A stretch of DNA of 10,933 bases from an uncultured Sphingobacteriia bacterium (GCA_945957225.1 CAMFKK010000044.1:1-10933), one strand, 5' to 3'. Positions 1-7,273 are shown, numbered from the stretch's first letter. Made by a program: numbers and translations. Notes: generated by a model from the sequence alone, not told the origin.

Positions 1-33
1 TCGTCGGCAGCGTCAGATGTGTATAAGAGACAG
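1..33 (+). other. Illumina Nextera (Tn5) read-1 adapter left on the contig end
   Basis: The first 14 bases are TCGTCGGCAGCGTC and the next 19 are AGATGTGTATAAGAGACAG. Together they match the standard Nextera read-1 transposase adapter as I remember it; the 19-base part is the Tn5 mosaic end. It is library-preparation sequence, not part of the genome. It shows that this contig edge is a fragment end and that the methyltransferase gene starting at 170 is cut artificially at base 34. Confidence 0.97.
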
Positions 34-170
34 CTCCATACTACAGCATAATTTGATTCAATTGGTTTCTTATAGCCGGTTGAAGCAGATTTATTATTCC
101 AACCTTCTAACCCAAGCCTAAATCCACCAACTCCGGCAAACAATTCAGCAACTTTCAATTTTTTACTCAT
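34..170 (-). CDS. DNA (cytosine-5)-methyltransferase, N-terminal fragment (45 codons)
   Basis: Reading leftward from ATG at 168-170 gives MSKKLKVAELFAGVGGF, continuing RLGLEGW, and the frame stays open to the adapter. ELFAGVGGFRLGLE is motif I of C5-cytosine methyltransferases, the glycine-rich S-adenosylmethionine-binding loop at the extreme N-terminus. The last visible residues, YAVVW, fit the start of motif II (family pattern like VWSNQWEP). The enzyme would transfer a methyl group to carbon 5 of cytosine in a DNA recognition site and normally partners a restriction endonuclease. Full-length members are about 320 to 450 residues, so only the first tenth is here; the PC catalytic motif and target-recognition region are missing. 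A purine-rich GAAAGAGAA precedes the ATG. Specificity, and whether it is an orphan methylase or part of a restriction-modification pair, cannot be told. Confidence 0.87.
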
Positions 171-177
171 TTCTCTT

Positions 178-219
178 TCAAATTTGACTCTCACACAATT
201 CAGTATAATTCAAATTTAT
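178..219. repeat. Perfect 10-base palindrome plus imperfect copy upstream of the methyltransferase
   Basis: TCAAATTTGA at 178-187 is its own reverse complement and lies eight bases upstream of the methyltransferase ATG. A related sequence, TCAAATTTAT, sits at 210-219, exactly 32 bases further upstream, and overlaps the candidate -7 box. Eight of ten bases match. Two similar sites, one over the promoter and one beside the start codon, could be operators for repression, which is common in restriction-modification genes. The sequence is AT-rich, so chance is a fair alternative. Confidence 0.25.
211..218 (-). promoter_or_regulatory. Candidate Bacteroidota -7 promoter box for the methyltransferase gene
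   Basis: The minus strand reads TAAATTTG, a perfect match to the Bacteroidota -7 consensus TAnnTTTG, 40 bases before the methyltransferase ATG. Transcription would start near 204, giving a leader of about 33 bases. I see no TTG at the -33 spacing, so only half of the promoter signature is present. In this AT-rich gap a chance match is possible. Confidence 0.3.
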
Positions 220-291
220 GTTTGTGTTTACAGTCCTCCTAATGATGGGGATAAAATCATTTAAGTATTACTCTTTAGATTAAATTAATTC

Positions 292-2359
292 CTACTTCAA
301 AACCCTCACCACAAACTTCGTCTCGCCAGACCAATCAATCTCCAATGGCTCGGTGGCATCAAGAATGGATTCGGTGCTAACATCGCGGCTGGTGCCGTAA
401 TTGATCTGCCAGTCGGGGCTTTTGTTGATGCCAAGGCGGAGGATGATGCGGCTGCCGGGGGCAAGACGTTTGGGGGCCAGATAGTTTTCATGCATGGGAA
501 TTTGCTCCCATTTGCCGGGGGTAAGTAGATGGCGTTGGTTTCTAGACTTGGCAAGAGAAGCACGTTGAATGACTTTGCTTAAAAACATCACATGACCATC
601 GGCAAATTGCTCATAGAGTTCTAGCACCAGGTCCATGTCTTTTTTATTGATCCCCGCTAGCACATCGGCCTGCATCTTACCACTAATGGTAATAGGTTTG
701 GCAAAGGGTTCACTGATAAAGACCAGTCTATTGGGTACCGATTGCAGCACAGTATCAATGATCAAGTTGATGCCTTCTTCCGTTTCACCCACTCGTAATG
801 GCTCACCTCTAAAAGCAAAATCAACACTTTGATGAATGCTGTTATTTGCTAAAGGCTTTTTGTTGAGTGCATAAGATGTTTTGCTGATGGCTGCACCTGG
901 ATAAAAGACCAAACTATCGTTATACATGGTTTCTAGCGATGTTGCCTTGCGCCATTCATTGGTTCCTATCAATTGATAATTGATTTTTCCCTTGAGCATT
1001 TTGGGCAGGGGAGCGCCTTTGAGAATATGATTAAACCATTCAAAAATGATAGGCTCTATTTTAATATTGGATACAGGATCCGTTTTATAACCCAATAACT
1101 CGCTTAGCGGAAAACCCATGGCGCCAAAATGATCCCAAGGACCCATCAATAAATAGCTCTTGTGATCTTTATTCCAAGCTTGCAATTGCCTTCAATAATA
1201 GAGCGCACCCAATTGGTCACCCTCATAATATCCGGTTGTACAAAATACGGGGATTTGGATTTTACCAAACTCCTCCCCCTGTGGTGTCATAGACTTCCAA
1301 TAGTCATCATATTCCGGGTGTTGCAACCAGCGTTGGAAAAGGGGTTGGGCTTTCCCTTCTAGACTATCTAAACGGTTAAGATGCATTTTTTACTGCCGCC
1401 CATTAGCTAAAACCCAAATAAGATCCGCCAAACATACCCAGTTTCCCATTGCACCAAGGCTGTTTGCTAATCCAATCAATGACCGCATAACCATCCTGCG
1501 CGTCAAATTCATAGGGATACAAACTATCTGGGCTGAGGCGTTTACCGCGGGGATTGGCAATCACACCTATATAGCCATAATCTACTGCTACTTTGGCTAG
1601 ACTAATATCTTGACCGGAATAAATATTGTTTTTCAAGATCACTGACTGTGGTCCTTTTACTTGTTTGTTGCGTACTACCGTTAAAGAGATTTTTCCGCCA
1701 TCAGGTGCCGTGATTAAGATACTATCCTTCACCAAATATTTTGCTGCAGAAATTTGGTCTACATACTGTTTAAAAATGGGTATGGCAATTCCATATACCT
1801 GATAGTTGATATAGGCCAAACAAAAAGCGCTTGCCTGTTCTTGACTTAGGCTATCTGATCCCCTAGATTTTGTCAATTGATCTTGGTACTTGTTTGCAAA
1901 ATCTTGCACCTGTCTATCCGCTAAAAACAGCGCATTCTGTTGGGAATACAAAGGCATGGTGGGAAAATAGCTTTCTAGCTTTGCGCGATATTGTTCTAGA
2001 AAGACCTTGCTTCCCGGTTGGGCTGTTTTCCTTACTGTTGCAAACAGTCTAGACTCCATATTAATGTCGGGATTCTCTTTTACTGGACCCACATTCACCA
2101 CTACAAAACTGTCCAACCAAAATTTAAATTTGGCGTCATTCCCCGCCAACAAATACAACCTGGCCACATTCCGCAGATTACCTACATTGCCCTTGGCTTC
2201 TATATTGGCCACTACTTTAGCAGCCAGTGCTGGCAATTGTTGTTACAGAGCAACGCTATCGGCATAAATGGTCTTAGGAAAATAATAGGTCTGCGCTTTG
2301 GCGCTCAATGCAGCGCAACAGAATAGGACCAGTCATAATTTTCTGGGCATACAATTCAT
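292..2359 (-). pseudogene. Decayed S15/CocE-type serine peptidase (X-Pro dipeptidyl-peptidase family)
   Basis: The remnant reads from ATG at 2357-2359 (or 2348-2350) to TAG at 292-294. Intact relatives are secreted alpha/beta-hydrolases that cleave peptides or acyl esters. Recognisable parts, in order: a hydrophobic export signal (LVLFCCAALSAKAQ), a helical N-terminal region, the stretch NPRGKRLSPD, the nucleophile motif GGSYLG (Ser codon 1421-1423), RWLQHPEYDDYW, TTGYYEGDQLGALYY, GPWDHFGAMGF (likely catalytic His) and a C-terminal beta-sandwich ending near INYGTSRDVS. Damage seen directly: in-frame TGA at 2333-2335 inside the signal peptide, TAA at 2243-2245, TAA at 1403-1405 where relatives have Gln (LGFS-stop-WAAVK), a frame change between 1387 and 1402 at a run of six T, and TGA at 1192-1194. 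From memory of the family, some 80 to 110 residues that should follow the nucleophile motif are missing at the frameshift. Peptide fragments on either side remain well conserved, so decay is fairly recent or partly selected against. The longest open pieces (292-1191 and 1403-2242) should not be annotated as separate genes. A 7-of-8 -7 box (TATCTTTA) lies at 2383-2390. Confidence 0.92.
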
Positions 2360-2514
2360 GATAGGGATTTGCAGGGGGTCAATAAAGATAATGACTTACT
2401 TAAATACTTTCTATAGGCATGTGTTGCTGAAGTGCAGATAATTAGCATTTAATCAGCCTGCAATTTGGCAATACAATTTAAGTGAAAGTAAATTCCCGTC
2501 TCAATTTTACCCTT

Positions 2515-4167
2515 CTAGTCCAGTTTTACAAATTTCACACCCTGCATTCTGTCTGAACTTAATAAGAAATTTGTTGGTGTCTTGCCACTGTTATCAAAAT
2601 TCAATACATAAGAGTCAACCAACATCTTTGTTGGTGTGATTAATAGGCCTTTTGTACTTTCTTTACTGCCATTGGTAATGTCATAGCTTTTGTCACCAGA
2701 GAAATTGATGCTTATGGTTACGTTTGTTTCTACATTAAAATACTTTCCATTTAATAAATGATACTGATAGCCGTTCCAATTCCCAACAGCCTTTGTAAGG
2801 GTATAGGGAGAATGAGAAGTGTAATAGGCTGTAACAGTCAGCTCTCCTTTTTTATTTATTTCAAACTCCTGCTTAAAGTCCGGATCAAAGGTTTGATGAT
2901 AAATATTGTCAGCTTCCCTTTCCAAAGCCACATCGTTGCGACCAATGCGTTTTAAATACATGATGCCATCTCTTTTCTCAAATTGAAAGGTAAAATTGTC
3001 CTCTGTCTGATATATGCCAATGATATCAACATCATTGATATAGTTGCCAATTTTAGAAGGTTTTGTCACTAGGTAGGCTGAGTTGGATGTTAGGTTAAAT
3101 ACCAGATCTGCCATTTTTCTGGTTTGCATGTCTGGGGTTGCTTTTCCTGTATTGGTAAGGGTAACCATTGAGACTTTTTTGTTGGGGAACCTTATAAATG
3201 TTGCTTTCCATGCCCCTGTTGCACCTTCGTGAAATGTATAATCCAGGTTTTTATATTTTCCAAATTCAATTCCATAACCATAATTCTTGATAGGGGAATT
3301 CTCAGTCAGTTGTTGGCTCTTTTCTAAAATTTGCCTTTTTATATTGCATTTGCCTGTTCCTTGAAGAATTAGTTCCCATTGCATTTGGTCTGATAGGGTT
3401 GAGAAGATATTCCCGTCTCCGCAAACATTCCAAATCCAATCATAGGTTGTCCAAGTGCCAAAATTAAAGTATGCCTTTGCAATTGGTCCTTTAATCTTAG
3501 TATAGTTGTCTTCAAAGGAAGTGTTGGGCATATTCAATTTCTTGAATATAGTATTTGTGTATGCAACAAAGGATTTCCCGGTCAATTTTTCAATAATTGC
3601 TGCCAACAAAATGTAGTTTGTATTGCTGTATAGATATTTTGAATTGGGCAAAAAACTAAGCGCTTCCTGTTTTTCAATAAGTTGCAAAACATCTTTATTG
3701 CTGAACGATTTTTCCCACCAGGTGAAGCCTTGCAAACTCCACAAATCATACACATCTCTGATGCCACTTGTATGATTAAGCAGGTTTTCAATGGTAATTT
3801 TTGCAGAGATTTTTGGGTAAATGGTAGGCAGAAATTTTCTTATATCGTCATTTAGGCTAATTTTTTTCTCGTCAACCAAAACAAGTACAGCTAGTGCCGT
3901 AAACTGTTTGCCATTGGATGCAATGTTAAACCTGGTATCTTTTGTGATTAGGGTACTGTCTGTCAAATTTGCAAAACCAGCAACTTTTTGATAAACTATC
4001 TTGCCATTACTTATAATACCTGTAGCAATTCCTGGTGCTGCCTTTGGAACGTCTTGAGTAGCAATAGCATCTAGCTTTTGAATTTGGGTTGGCGTAAAAC
4101 TGTTTAAGTTTTGTCCATATGAAACTGAAGTCAATAGGATAGACAGGTGTAATAATAAGGTTCTCAT
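2515..4167 (-). CDS. Secreted beta-lactamase-fold serine hydrolase (class C / S12 family)
   Basis: A 550-residue protein starting at ATG 4165-4167. Residues 1-19 form a signal peptide (MRTLLLHLSILLTSVSYGQ), so it acts in the periplasm or outside. The catalytic domain, about residues 30-365, shows the S12 set: SNGK at 84-87 (SxxK, nucleophile Ser84 and Lys87), YSN at 180-182 (YxN, Tyr180), and HEG at 313-315 in place of the KTG box, as in AmpC-like esterases and D-aminopeptidases. About 180 C-terminal residues form a beta-rich extension of the kind seen in many Bacteroidota serine hydrolases. The family includes penicillin-binding proteins, D-Ala-D-Ala peptidases, esterases and class C beta-lactamases, and the motifs do not separate these; resistance should not be assumed. 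It lies 65 bases downstream of the AraC-type regulator on the same strand and may be co-transcribed. All key residues are intact. Confidence 0.9.
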   Translation of the reverse strand: MRTLLLHLSILLTSVSYGQNLNSFTPTQIQKLDAIATQDVPKAAPGIATGIISNGKIVYQKVAGFANLTDSTLITKDTRFNIASNGKQFTALAVLVLVDEKKISLNDDIRKFLPTIYPKISAKITIENLLNHTSGIRDVYDLWSLQGFTWWEKSFSNKDVLQLIEKQEALSFLPNSKYLYSNTNYILLAAIIEKLTGKSFVAYTNTIFKKLNMPNTSFEDNYTKIKGPIAKAYFNFGTWTTYDWIWNVCGDGNIFSTLSDQMQWELILQGTGKCNIKRQILEKSQQLTENSPIKNYGYGIEFGKYKNLDYTFHEGATGAWKATFIRFPNKKVSMVTLTNTGKATPDMQTRKMADLVFNLTSNSAYLVTKPSKIGNYINDVDIIGIYQTEDNFTFQFEKRDGIMYLKRIGRNDVALEREADNIYHQTFDPDFKQEFEINKKGELTVTAYYTSHSPYTLTKAVGNWNGYQYHLLNGKYFNVETNVTISINFSGDKSYDITNGSKESTKGLLITPTKMLVDSYVLNFDNSGKTPTNFLLSSDRMQGVKFVKLD

Positions 4168-4180
4168 TTTCTATTTTTTT

Positions 4181-4212
4181 GCGAATTTGGGGCTTTGAAA
4201 CCTTTAATTCGC
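4181..4212. repeat. Inverted repeat between regulator and serine hydrolase
   Basis: GCGAATT at 4181-4187 and AATTCGC at 4206-4212 are perfect 7-base complementary arms around an 18-base spacer, within the 65-base gap between the AraC-type regulator and the hydrolase. On the minus strand the second arm is followed by a run of A, not T, so it does not look like an intrinsic terminator for these genes. It could be a regulator site or a weak leader hairpin. Confidence 0.35.
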
Positions 4213-4232
4213 TTTAAATCCTGATTTGACAC

Positions 4233-5444
4233 CTACTTTGTGTAGTGTTTTTCAATATACTCCTTGGGATTTAATGAGGTTGTTCTTTTAAAAGCCCTGT
4301 TGAATGTAGATTTAGAGTTAAAACCACATTCAAAAGCAAGACTAAGCAATGTCTGTATGGTATGTTCTCCGTCTTGGATTTTTTGCAATATGGCCTTAAT
4401 TCTATGATTGTTTACAAAGTCATTAAAGTTCATATTGAATCCCTGATTAATTACTTGTGAGATTTTTTTGGAATGGGTGCCTAGCCTATTGCTGATATCG
4501 GAAATTATTAGTGCTGGATTTTCATACATTTTGTCCATCTCCATTAGATTCACTATTTTTTCCTTCCATATATCCAAATCCGGAATTTCATTCTTTTCCT
4601 CCAATATTAAGTTTTCAGGATTTGTTAAAGGGATTCCGCTTTCAATAATATTATCAGCTTCAAATTTCAAACTGGAATCGGTGTTTTTTAGAGAATCCTT
4701 AAATGAGGTTGCTGATACAATTGAATTGGTATAGCCGCTTATTGAAATGTAATAGAAGAGTACTGAAAAGCATACATAATACCAGAACTTTTTCCCGAAC
4801 TCATCCCATTCCGGGTTGAAAATGAAAAATAGCACGCGAATTGTCATAAGCAATAAGAAGGCAAATAAAAAGTGTTTTGCCCACTTGAACATGACAGAAT
4901 CGGCAAAACTAACTACATTATAAGTGATTGTTCTATATTTAAAATATGTAGTCGTGCTTATTATCAGATAATAAATTAGAGAACATAATCCAGCTATCTG
5001 ATACCAAGTTGAAAAATCTTTGTCCTTGCCATCTGTATAAAAATAATTTTCATTTAAAAATACCTTATCGGTAAGAAAAATGACAAGTGCGTAAATCAGA
5101 TATAATATTGCTGGTACAAAATGGATATAGTCTTTTCTGGAAAAATGAAATGAAGTGTCAAGCAAGGTATTGAAGTAGAAATACAAGACTGGAGGCAATA
5201 GAAACAATTGTTGAAAGGGAATATAAAAAAGGATATTTCTATAGGTTTCATGAGCATACCAGCCTGCATATCCAAACATGAAAGGGGCTATATAAAAAGA
5301 GCATAAAACCGTAAATAAGCTAAGCCAAAGGCTTGATTTGTTGTCAGTTTTTATTCCTTTAATGAGCAGTAGAGTAGAAAATACAAATCCGTGTATGAAG
5401 AAAATGAGTAAAATGGAACTTTTCAAACTAAAAGAAAAAAGCAT
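4233..5444 (-). CDS. Membrane-anchored AraC-type transcriptional regulator (seven-TM plus HTH)
   Basis: About 403 residues from ATG at 5442-5444; a TTG three codons earlier (5451-5453) is possible, and a stop at 5457-5459 excludes anything longer. The first roughly 240 residues contain about seven hydrophobic segments (for example SSILLIFFIHGFVFSTLLLI, HFVPAILYLIYALVIFLT and HFLFAFLLLMTIRVLFFIF), followed by a charged linker. The last roughly 100 residues are an AraC/XylS DNA-binding domain with two helix-turn-helix units; the second carries the family pattern LAFECGFNSKSTFNRAFK and then TTSLNPKEYI. Proteins of this layout are common in Bacteroidota and are thought to sense a signal at the membrane and bind DNA directly. 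The gene is followed after 65 bases by the serine hydrolase, its most likely target or partner. The ligand is unknown. Coding sequence is clearly AT-rich: 15 G or C in the 60 bases from 5041 to 5100 by hand count. Confidence 0.92.
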   Translation of the reverse strand: MLFSFSLKSSILLIFFIHGFVFSTLLLIKGIKTDNKSSLWLSLFTVLCSFYIAPFMFGYAGWYAHETYRNILFYIPFQQLFLLPPVLYFYFNTLLDTSFHFSRKDYIHFVPAILYLIYALVIFLTDKVFLNENYFYTDGKDKDFSTWYQIAGLCSLIYYLIISTTTYFKYRTITYNVVSFADSVMFKWAKHFLFAFLLLMTIRVLFFIFNPEWDEFGKKFWYYVCFSVLFYYISISGYTNSIVSATSFKDSLKNTDSSLKFEADNIIESGIPLTNPENLILEEKNEIPDLDIWKEKIVNLMEMDKMYENPALIISDISNRLGTHSKKISQVINQGFNMNFNDFVNNHRIKAILQKIQDGEHTIQTLLSLAFECGFNSKSTFNRAFKRTTSLNPKEYIEKHYTK

Positions 5445-5526
5445 CGGCTTCAATTTTTATGGTCTTTCAACATGGGCTAAAAGCCAGTGATATATTTCCT
5501 CAATATGAATGGATCCTGAAAAAGGA

Positions 5527-5715
5527 TTATTTAGCCAATTTTAAAAGTAAATTATGATCCTCTGTAAAAATCTTATTTAATGAATCTGTGAAATGTGATT
5601 CTGAAAATGGGGACTCTTTCTGCGTTTTTAAATAATTGAGTACCTCAGTCAACACCTTGTCAGAAAATTGATCTAAGATCTTATTGATTTCATATTTTAT
5701 TTCATCTTTTGACAT
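5527..5715 (-). CDS. Small acidic protein resembling orphan antitoxin-like proteins (62 aa)
   Basis: ATG at 5713-5715, stop at 5527-5529. The protein begins MSKDEIKYEINKILDQFSDK and ends FTEDHNLLLKLAK. This pattern, an amphipathic N-terminal helical stretch (LxxxLxxLPxxxLxEVLxYL-like) and a C-terminal EDxxLLxxLAK tail, resembles short proteins often found beside RelE/ParE or Txe-type toxins in Bacteroidota. That resemblance is from memory and is not proof. No toxin frame follows: the next gene, 82 bases downstream, is the AraC-type regulator. It may therefore be a solitary antitoxin relic, or have another role with that regulator. A possible promoter (TTG at 5748-5750, 20 bases, TAACTTTA at 5720-5727) would give an almost leaderless transcript, and two strong inverted repeats lie further upstream. 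No transmembrane segment or signal peptide is visible. Confidence 0.62.
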   Translation of the reverse strand: MSKDEIKYEINKILDQFSDKVLTEVLNYLKTQKESPFSESHFTDSLNKIFTEDHNLLLKLAK

Positions 5716-5719
5716 TACT

Positions 5720-5750
5720 TAAAGTTAGAATTAACTAAGAAATCAATCAA
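5720..5750 (-). promoter_or_regulatory. Candidate promoter of the small antitoxin-like gene
   Basis: On the minus strand TTG at 5748-5750 is followed after 20 bases by TAACTTTA (5720-5727), which matches seven of eight positions of the Bacteroidota -7 box TAnnTTTG. The start site would fall close to the ATG at 5715, so the message would be nearly leaderless. The weak last base and the AT-rich setting keep confidence low. Confidence 0.25.
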
Positions 5751-5768
5751 TAAAATAATTTTTCGGTC

Positions 5769-5816
5769 TATTTCATGATTTATGAAATAAAGAACCAAAT
5801 TTCATTTTTTATGAAA
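5769..5816. repeat. Two tandem 17-base inverted repeats, candidate double operator
   Basis: Dyad one at 5771-5787 reads TTTCATGATTTATGAAA, and its arms extend to 8 bases (TATTTCAT at 5769-5776, ATGAAATA at 5782-5789). Dyad two at 5800-5816 reads TTTCATTTTTTATGAAA. The arms are identical, the spacers are both 5 bases, and the full units agree at 15 of 17 positions. Centres are 29 bases apart, close to three helical turns. They lie between the end of the TolC gene (5834) and the small antitoxin-like gene (ATG at 5715), so they are best placed to control the small gene and whatever follows it. Repeated dyads of fixed spacing are typical of a dimeric repressor. A terminator is less likely because the stems contain only one G-C pair each per arm. 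The binding protein is unknown. Confidence 0.6.
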
Positions 5817-5833
5817 CAACAGGTTTTTCTAAT

Positions 5834-7273
5834 TTATCGCAATAACCCTGCAGCCCATTCTGTAGCGTATTTGGCTTTGAAGTATTTGATACGGAGGTTC
5901 ACCAGTTTTTCCGCGGTTTCAATCAATTTGTTTTCGCGGGCATTGACTAGGAAGAGCGTGCTCTCTCCATTTTGGAATTTGAGGTTCTCTGCGCGGAAGA
6001 GCGCATTGTATCCATTATAAGCCGCTTGAACATTGCTGATCTGTTGTTGCAAAAGCGATGCTTCATTAAAATAATTGCGGATCTTATTTTCGGTTTCCCA
6101 TTTCTTGGCGTTGAACTCCAGATTGGTTTCCTGGATTTTTAGTTTGGCTTTGTTATAATCACCACGGCCCTCACGCAAGAAGAGCGGTACTTTCACGTCT
6201 AGTCCCCATTTGTAATTGTTCTCCAAGAAAGCGCCGTCCACTCCCTTGATCACATTGTATCCCTTGTTCAAGAGATTGGCTTTTACATTCACCGTGGGGA
6301 GTATGGATTGAAACTTGAGTTTTCTCTCTACTTCCAAACTATTCAATTTGAATTCATAGCTTCTAAGCGAGGGGTTTTCATTCACAGATCTTCCTAACAA
6401 ATCATTCAATCCCTGTTCTTGAAAACTGCGTACAAACTGCAAAGTATCTGGCAGATAATTTTTGGGCAATAAATAAGCCGAGTCATTTTCTTGCCATAGA
6501 TAATTGCTCAATTCTAATCCGGCATTATTGATTTTCTGTGCAGCGTCAGAACGCATAGCAGCAAAACTCTCTACCTGGGTTCTTGCTTCCACAGTGTCTA
6601 TCGCGGAGCGATCTCCTGCTTCATAAGCCAGCTTCACCAAGCGCAAACGTTCAGAAGCAATGGTATAATAACGGTCATAAATACTGTACAATTGATAAGC
6701 CCCAGCCCATTGCCAATAAGTATTATACGCCGTAAACAATAGGTCATTGACCATCTTCAATTGTTCTTGCTGGCTCTGACTTTGAAAGAGTTTGGCCTGT
6801 TGCAAAGTGGCTCTTCGCTTGTCAATGATGAGTCCCTTACCCAAGGGCATTTCAACACCTAAGTAAGAAGTCTTACCACCCGATGCTTCCGAATTTAAAA
6901 AAGTACCACCATTGCTTTCCAAACCCGTTTTAATATCTAACCCGCCTAAAGCAGTGGGAATCTTTAGCTCGGGGTTATTGTAGAAATAATAATTTTTTCC
7001 GTCAAAGGTTTTGTTGGATCCTTCATAGGTAAAAGCTGGATCAAAACCACCGCGCGCGCTCTGTACATCCGCGTTAGCCTTGAGCACTTGTATACCAGCC
7101 TGTTTGGCTACCGGATGGTATTGCTTTACTTGTTGAATAAAGGCTTCGGGGGTAAACACCTGCGCGCGCAGTGGCCCCATCATCAAAAGCATGACCGCGC
7201 CTAGGACCAAGCCAGCTCTTTTAAAGCATCTTGGTTCTTCCAATTCAACAATATGTTTCACCACTACCCTCAT
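5834..7273 (-). CDS. TolC-family outer-membrane efflux/secretion channel
   Basis: A 479-residue TolC/OEP-type protein and the outer-membrane exit of the three-gene export operon. The N-terminus has a basic region and a hydrophobic core (about residues 20-33), then GPLRAQ, a likely cleavage point near residues 37-38. The 20-residue n-region is long, but the start at 7271-7273 is supported by an AAGGAG Shine-Dalgarno sequence at 7279-7284. The rest shows the long helical repeats of the family with short strand segments (for example YLGVEMPLGKGLIIDKRRAT and WGLDVKVPLFLREGRGDYNK), the second repeat mirroring the first, as expected for a trimeric beta-barrel and alpha-barrel channel. Length is typical. 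Its start overlaps the HlyD gene stop by 4 bases, so the two are translationally coupled. Confidence 0.93.
   Translation of the reverse strand: MRVVVKHIVELEEPRCFKRAGLVLGAVMLLMMGPLRAQVFTPEAFIQQVKQYHPVAKQAGIQVLKANADVQSARGGFDPAFTYEGSNKTFDGKNYYFYNNPELKIPTALGGLDIKTGLESNGGTFLNSEASGGKTSYLGVEMPLGKGLIIDKRRATLQQAKLFQSQSQQEQLKMVNDLLFTAYNTYWQWAGAYQLYSIYDRYYTIASERLRLVKLAYEAGDRSAIDTVEARTQVESFAAMRSDAAQKINNAGLELSNYLWQENDSAYLLPKNYLPDTLQFVRSFQEQGLNDLLGRSVNENPSLRSYEFKLNSLEVERKLKFQSILPTVNVKANLLNKGYNVIKGVDGAFLENNYKWGLDVKVPLFLREGRGDYNKAKLKIQETNLEFNAKKWETENKIRNYFNEASLLQQQISNVQAAYNGYNALFRAENLKFQNGESTLFLVNARENKLIETAEKLVNLRIKYFKAKYATEWAAGLLR

Noticed and set aside
15..33. Tn5 mosaic end as evidence of a natural transposon
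   Set aside because: It is joined to the 14-base Nextera primer tail, so it comes from library preparation.
235..240. Strong AGGAGG on the minus strand in the methyltransferase upstream gap
   Set aside because: No start codon follows at a usable distance; it is 64 bases from the methyltransferase ATG and likely chance.
635..2326. Several plus-strand open frames of 60 to 102 codons within the peptidase pseudogene
   Set aside because: They are antisense to a frame that still encodes recognisable peptidase motifs and show no domain, signal or start context of their own.
292..2359. Stop-codon recoding or readthrough as an explanation for the interrupted S15 gene
   Set aside because: Both TAA and TGA interrupt it, a frame change is also present, and the other genes in the window use stops normally. 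Pseudogenisation is simpler.
3582..3791. A 69-codon minus-strand frame inside the serine hydrolase
   Set aside because: It overlaps the hydrolase in another frame exactly where the real protein carries its YxN motif; it is a shadow.
5454..5526. A short peptide-like stretch (IHIEEIYHWLLAHVERP) after the small antitoxin-like gene, considered as a toxin remnant
   Set aside because: It opens only after a stop, has no start codon, is under 30 codons and resembles no toxin that I know.
5771..5816. The tandem dyads read as intrinsic terminators of the TolC operon
   Set aside because: The stems are 6 to 8 base pairs and almost all A-T, too weak for a typical terminator; identical arms in two copies fit an operator better.
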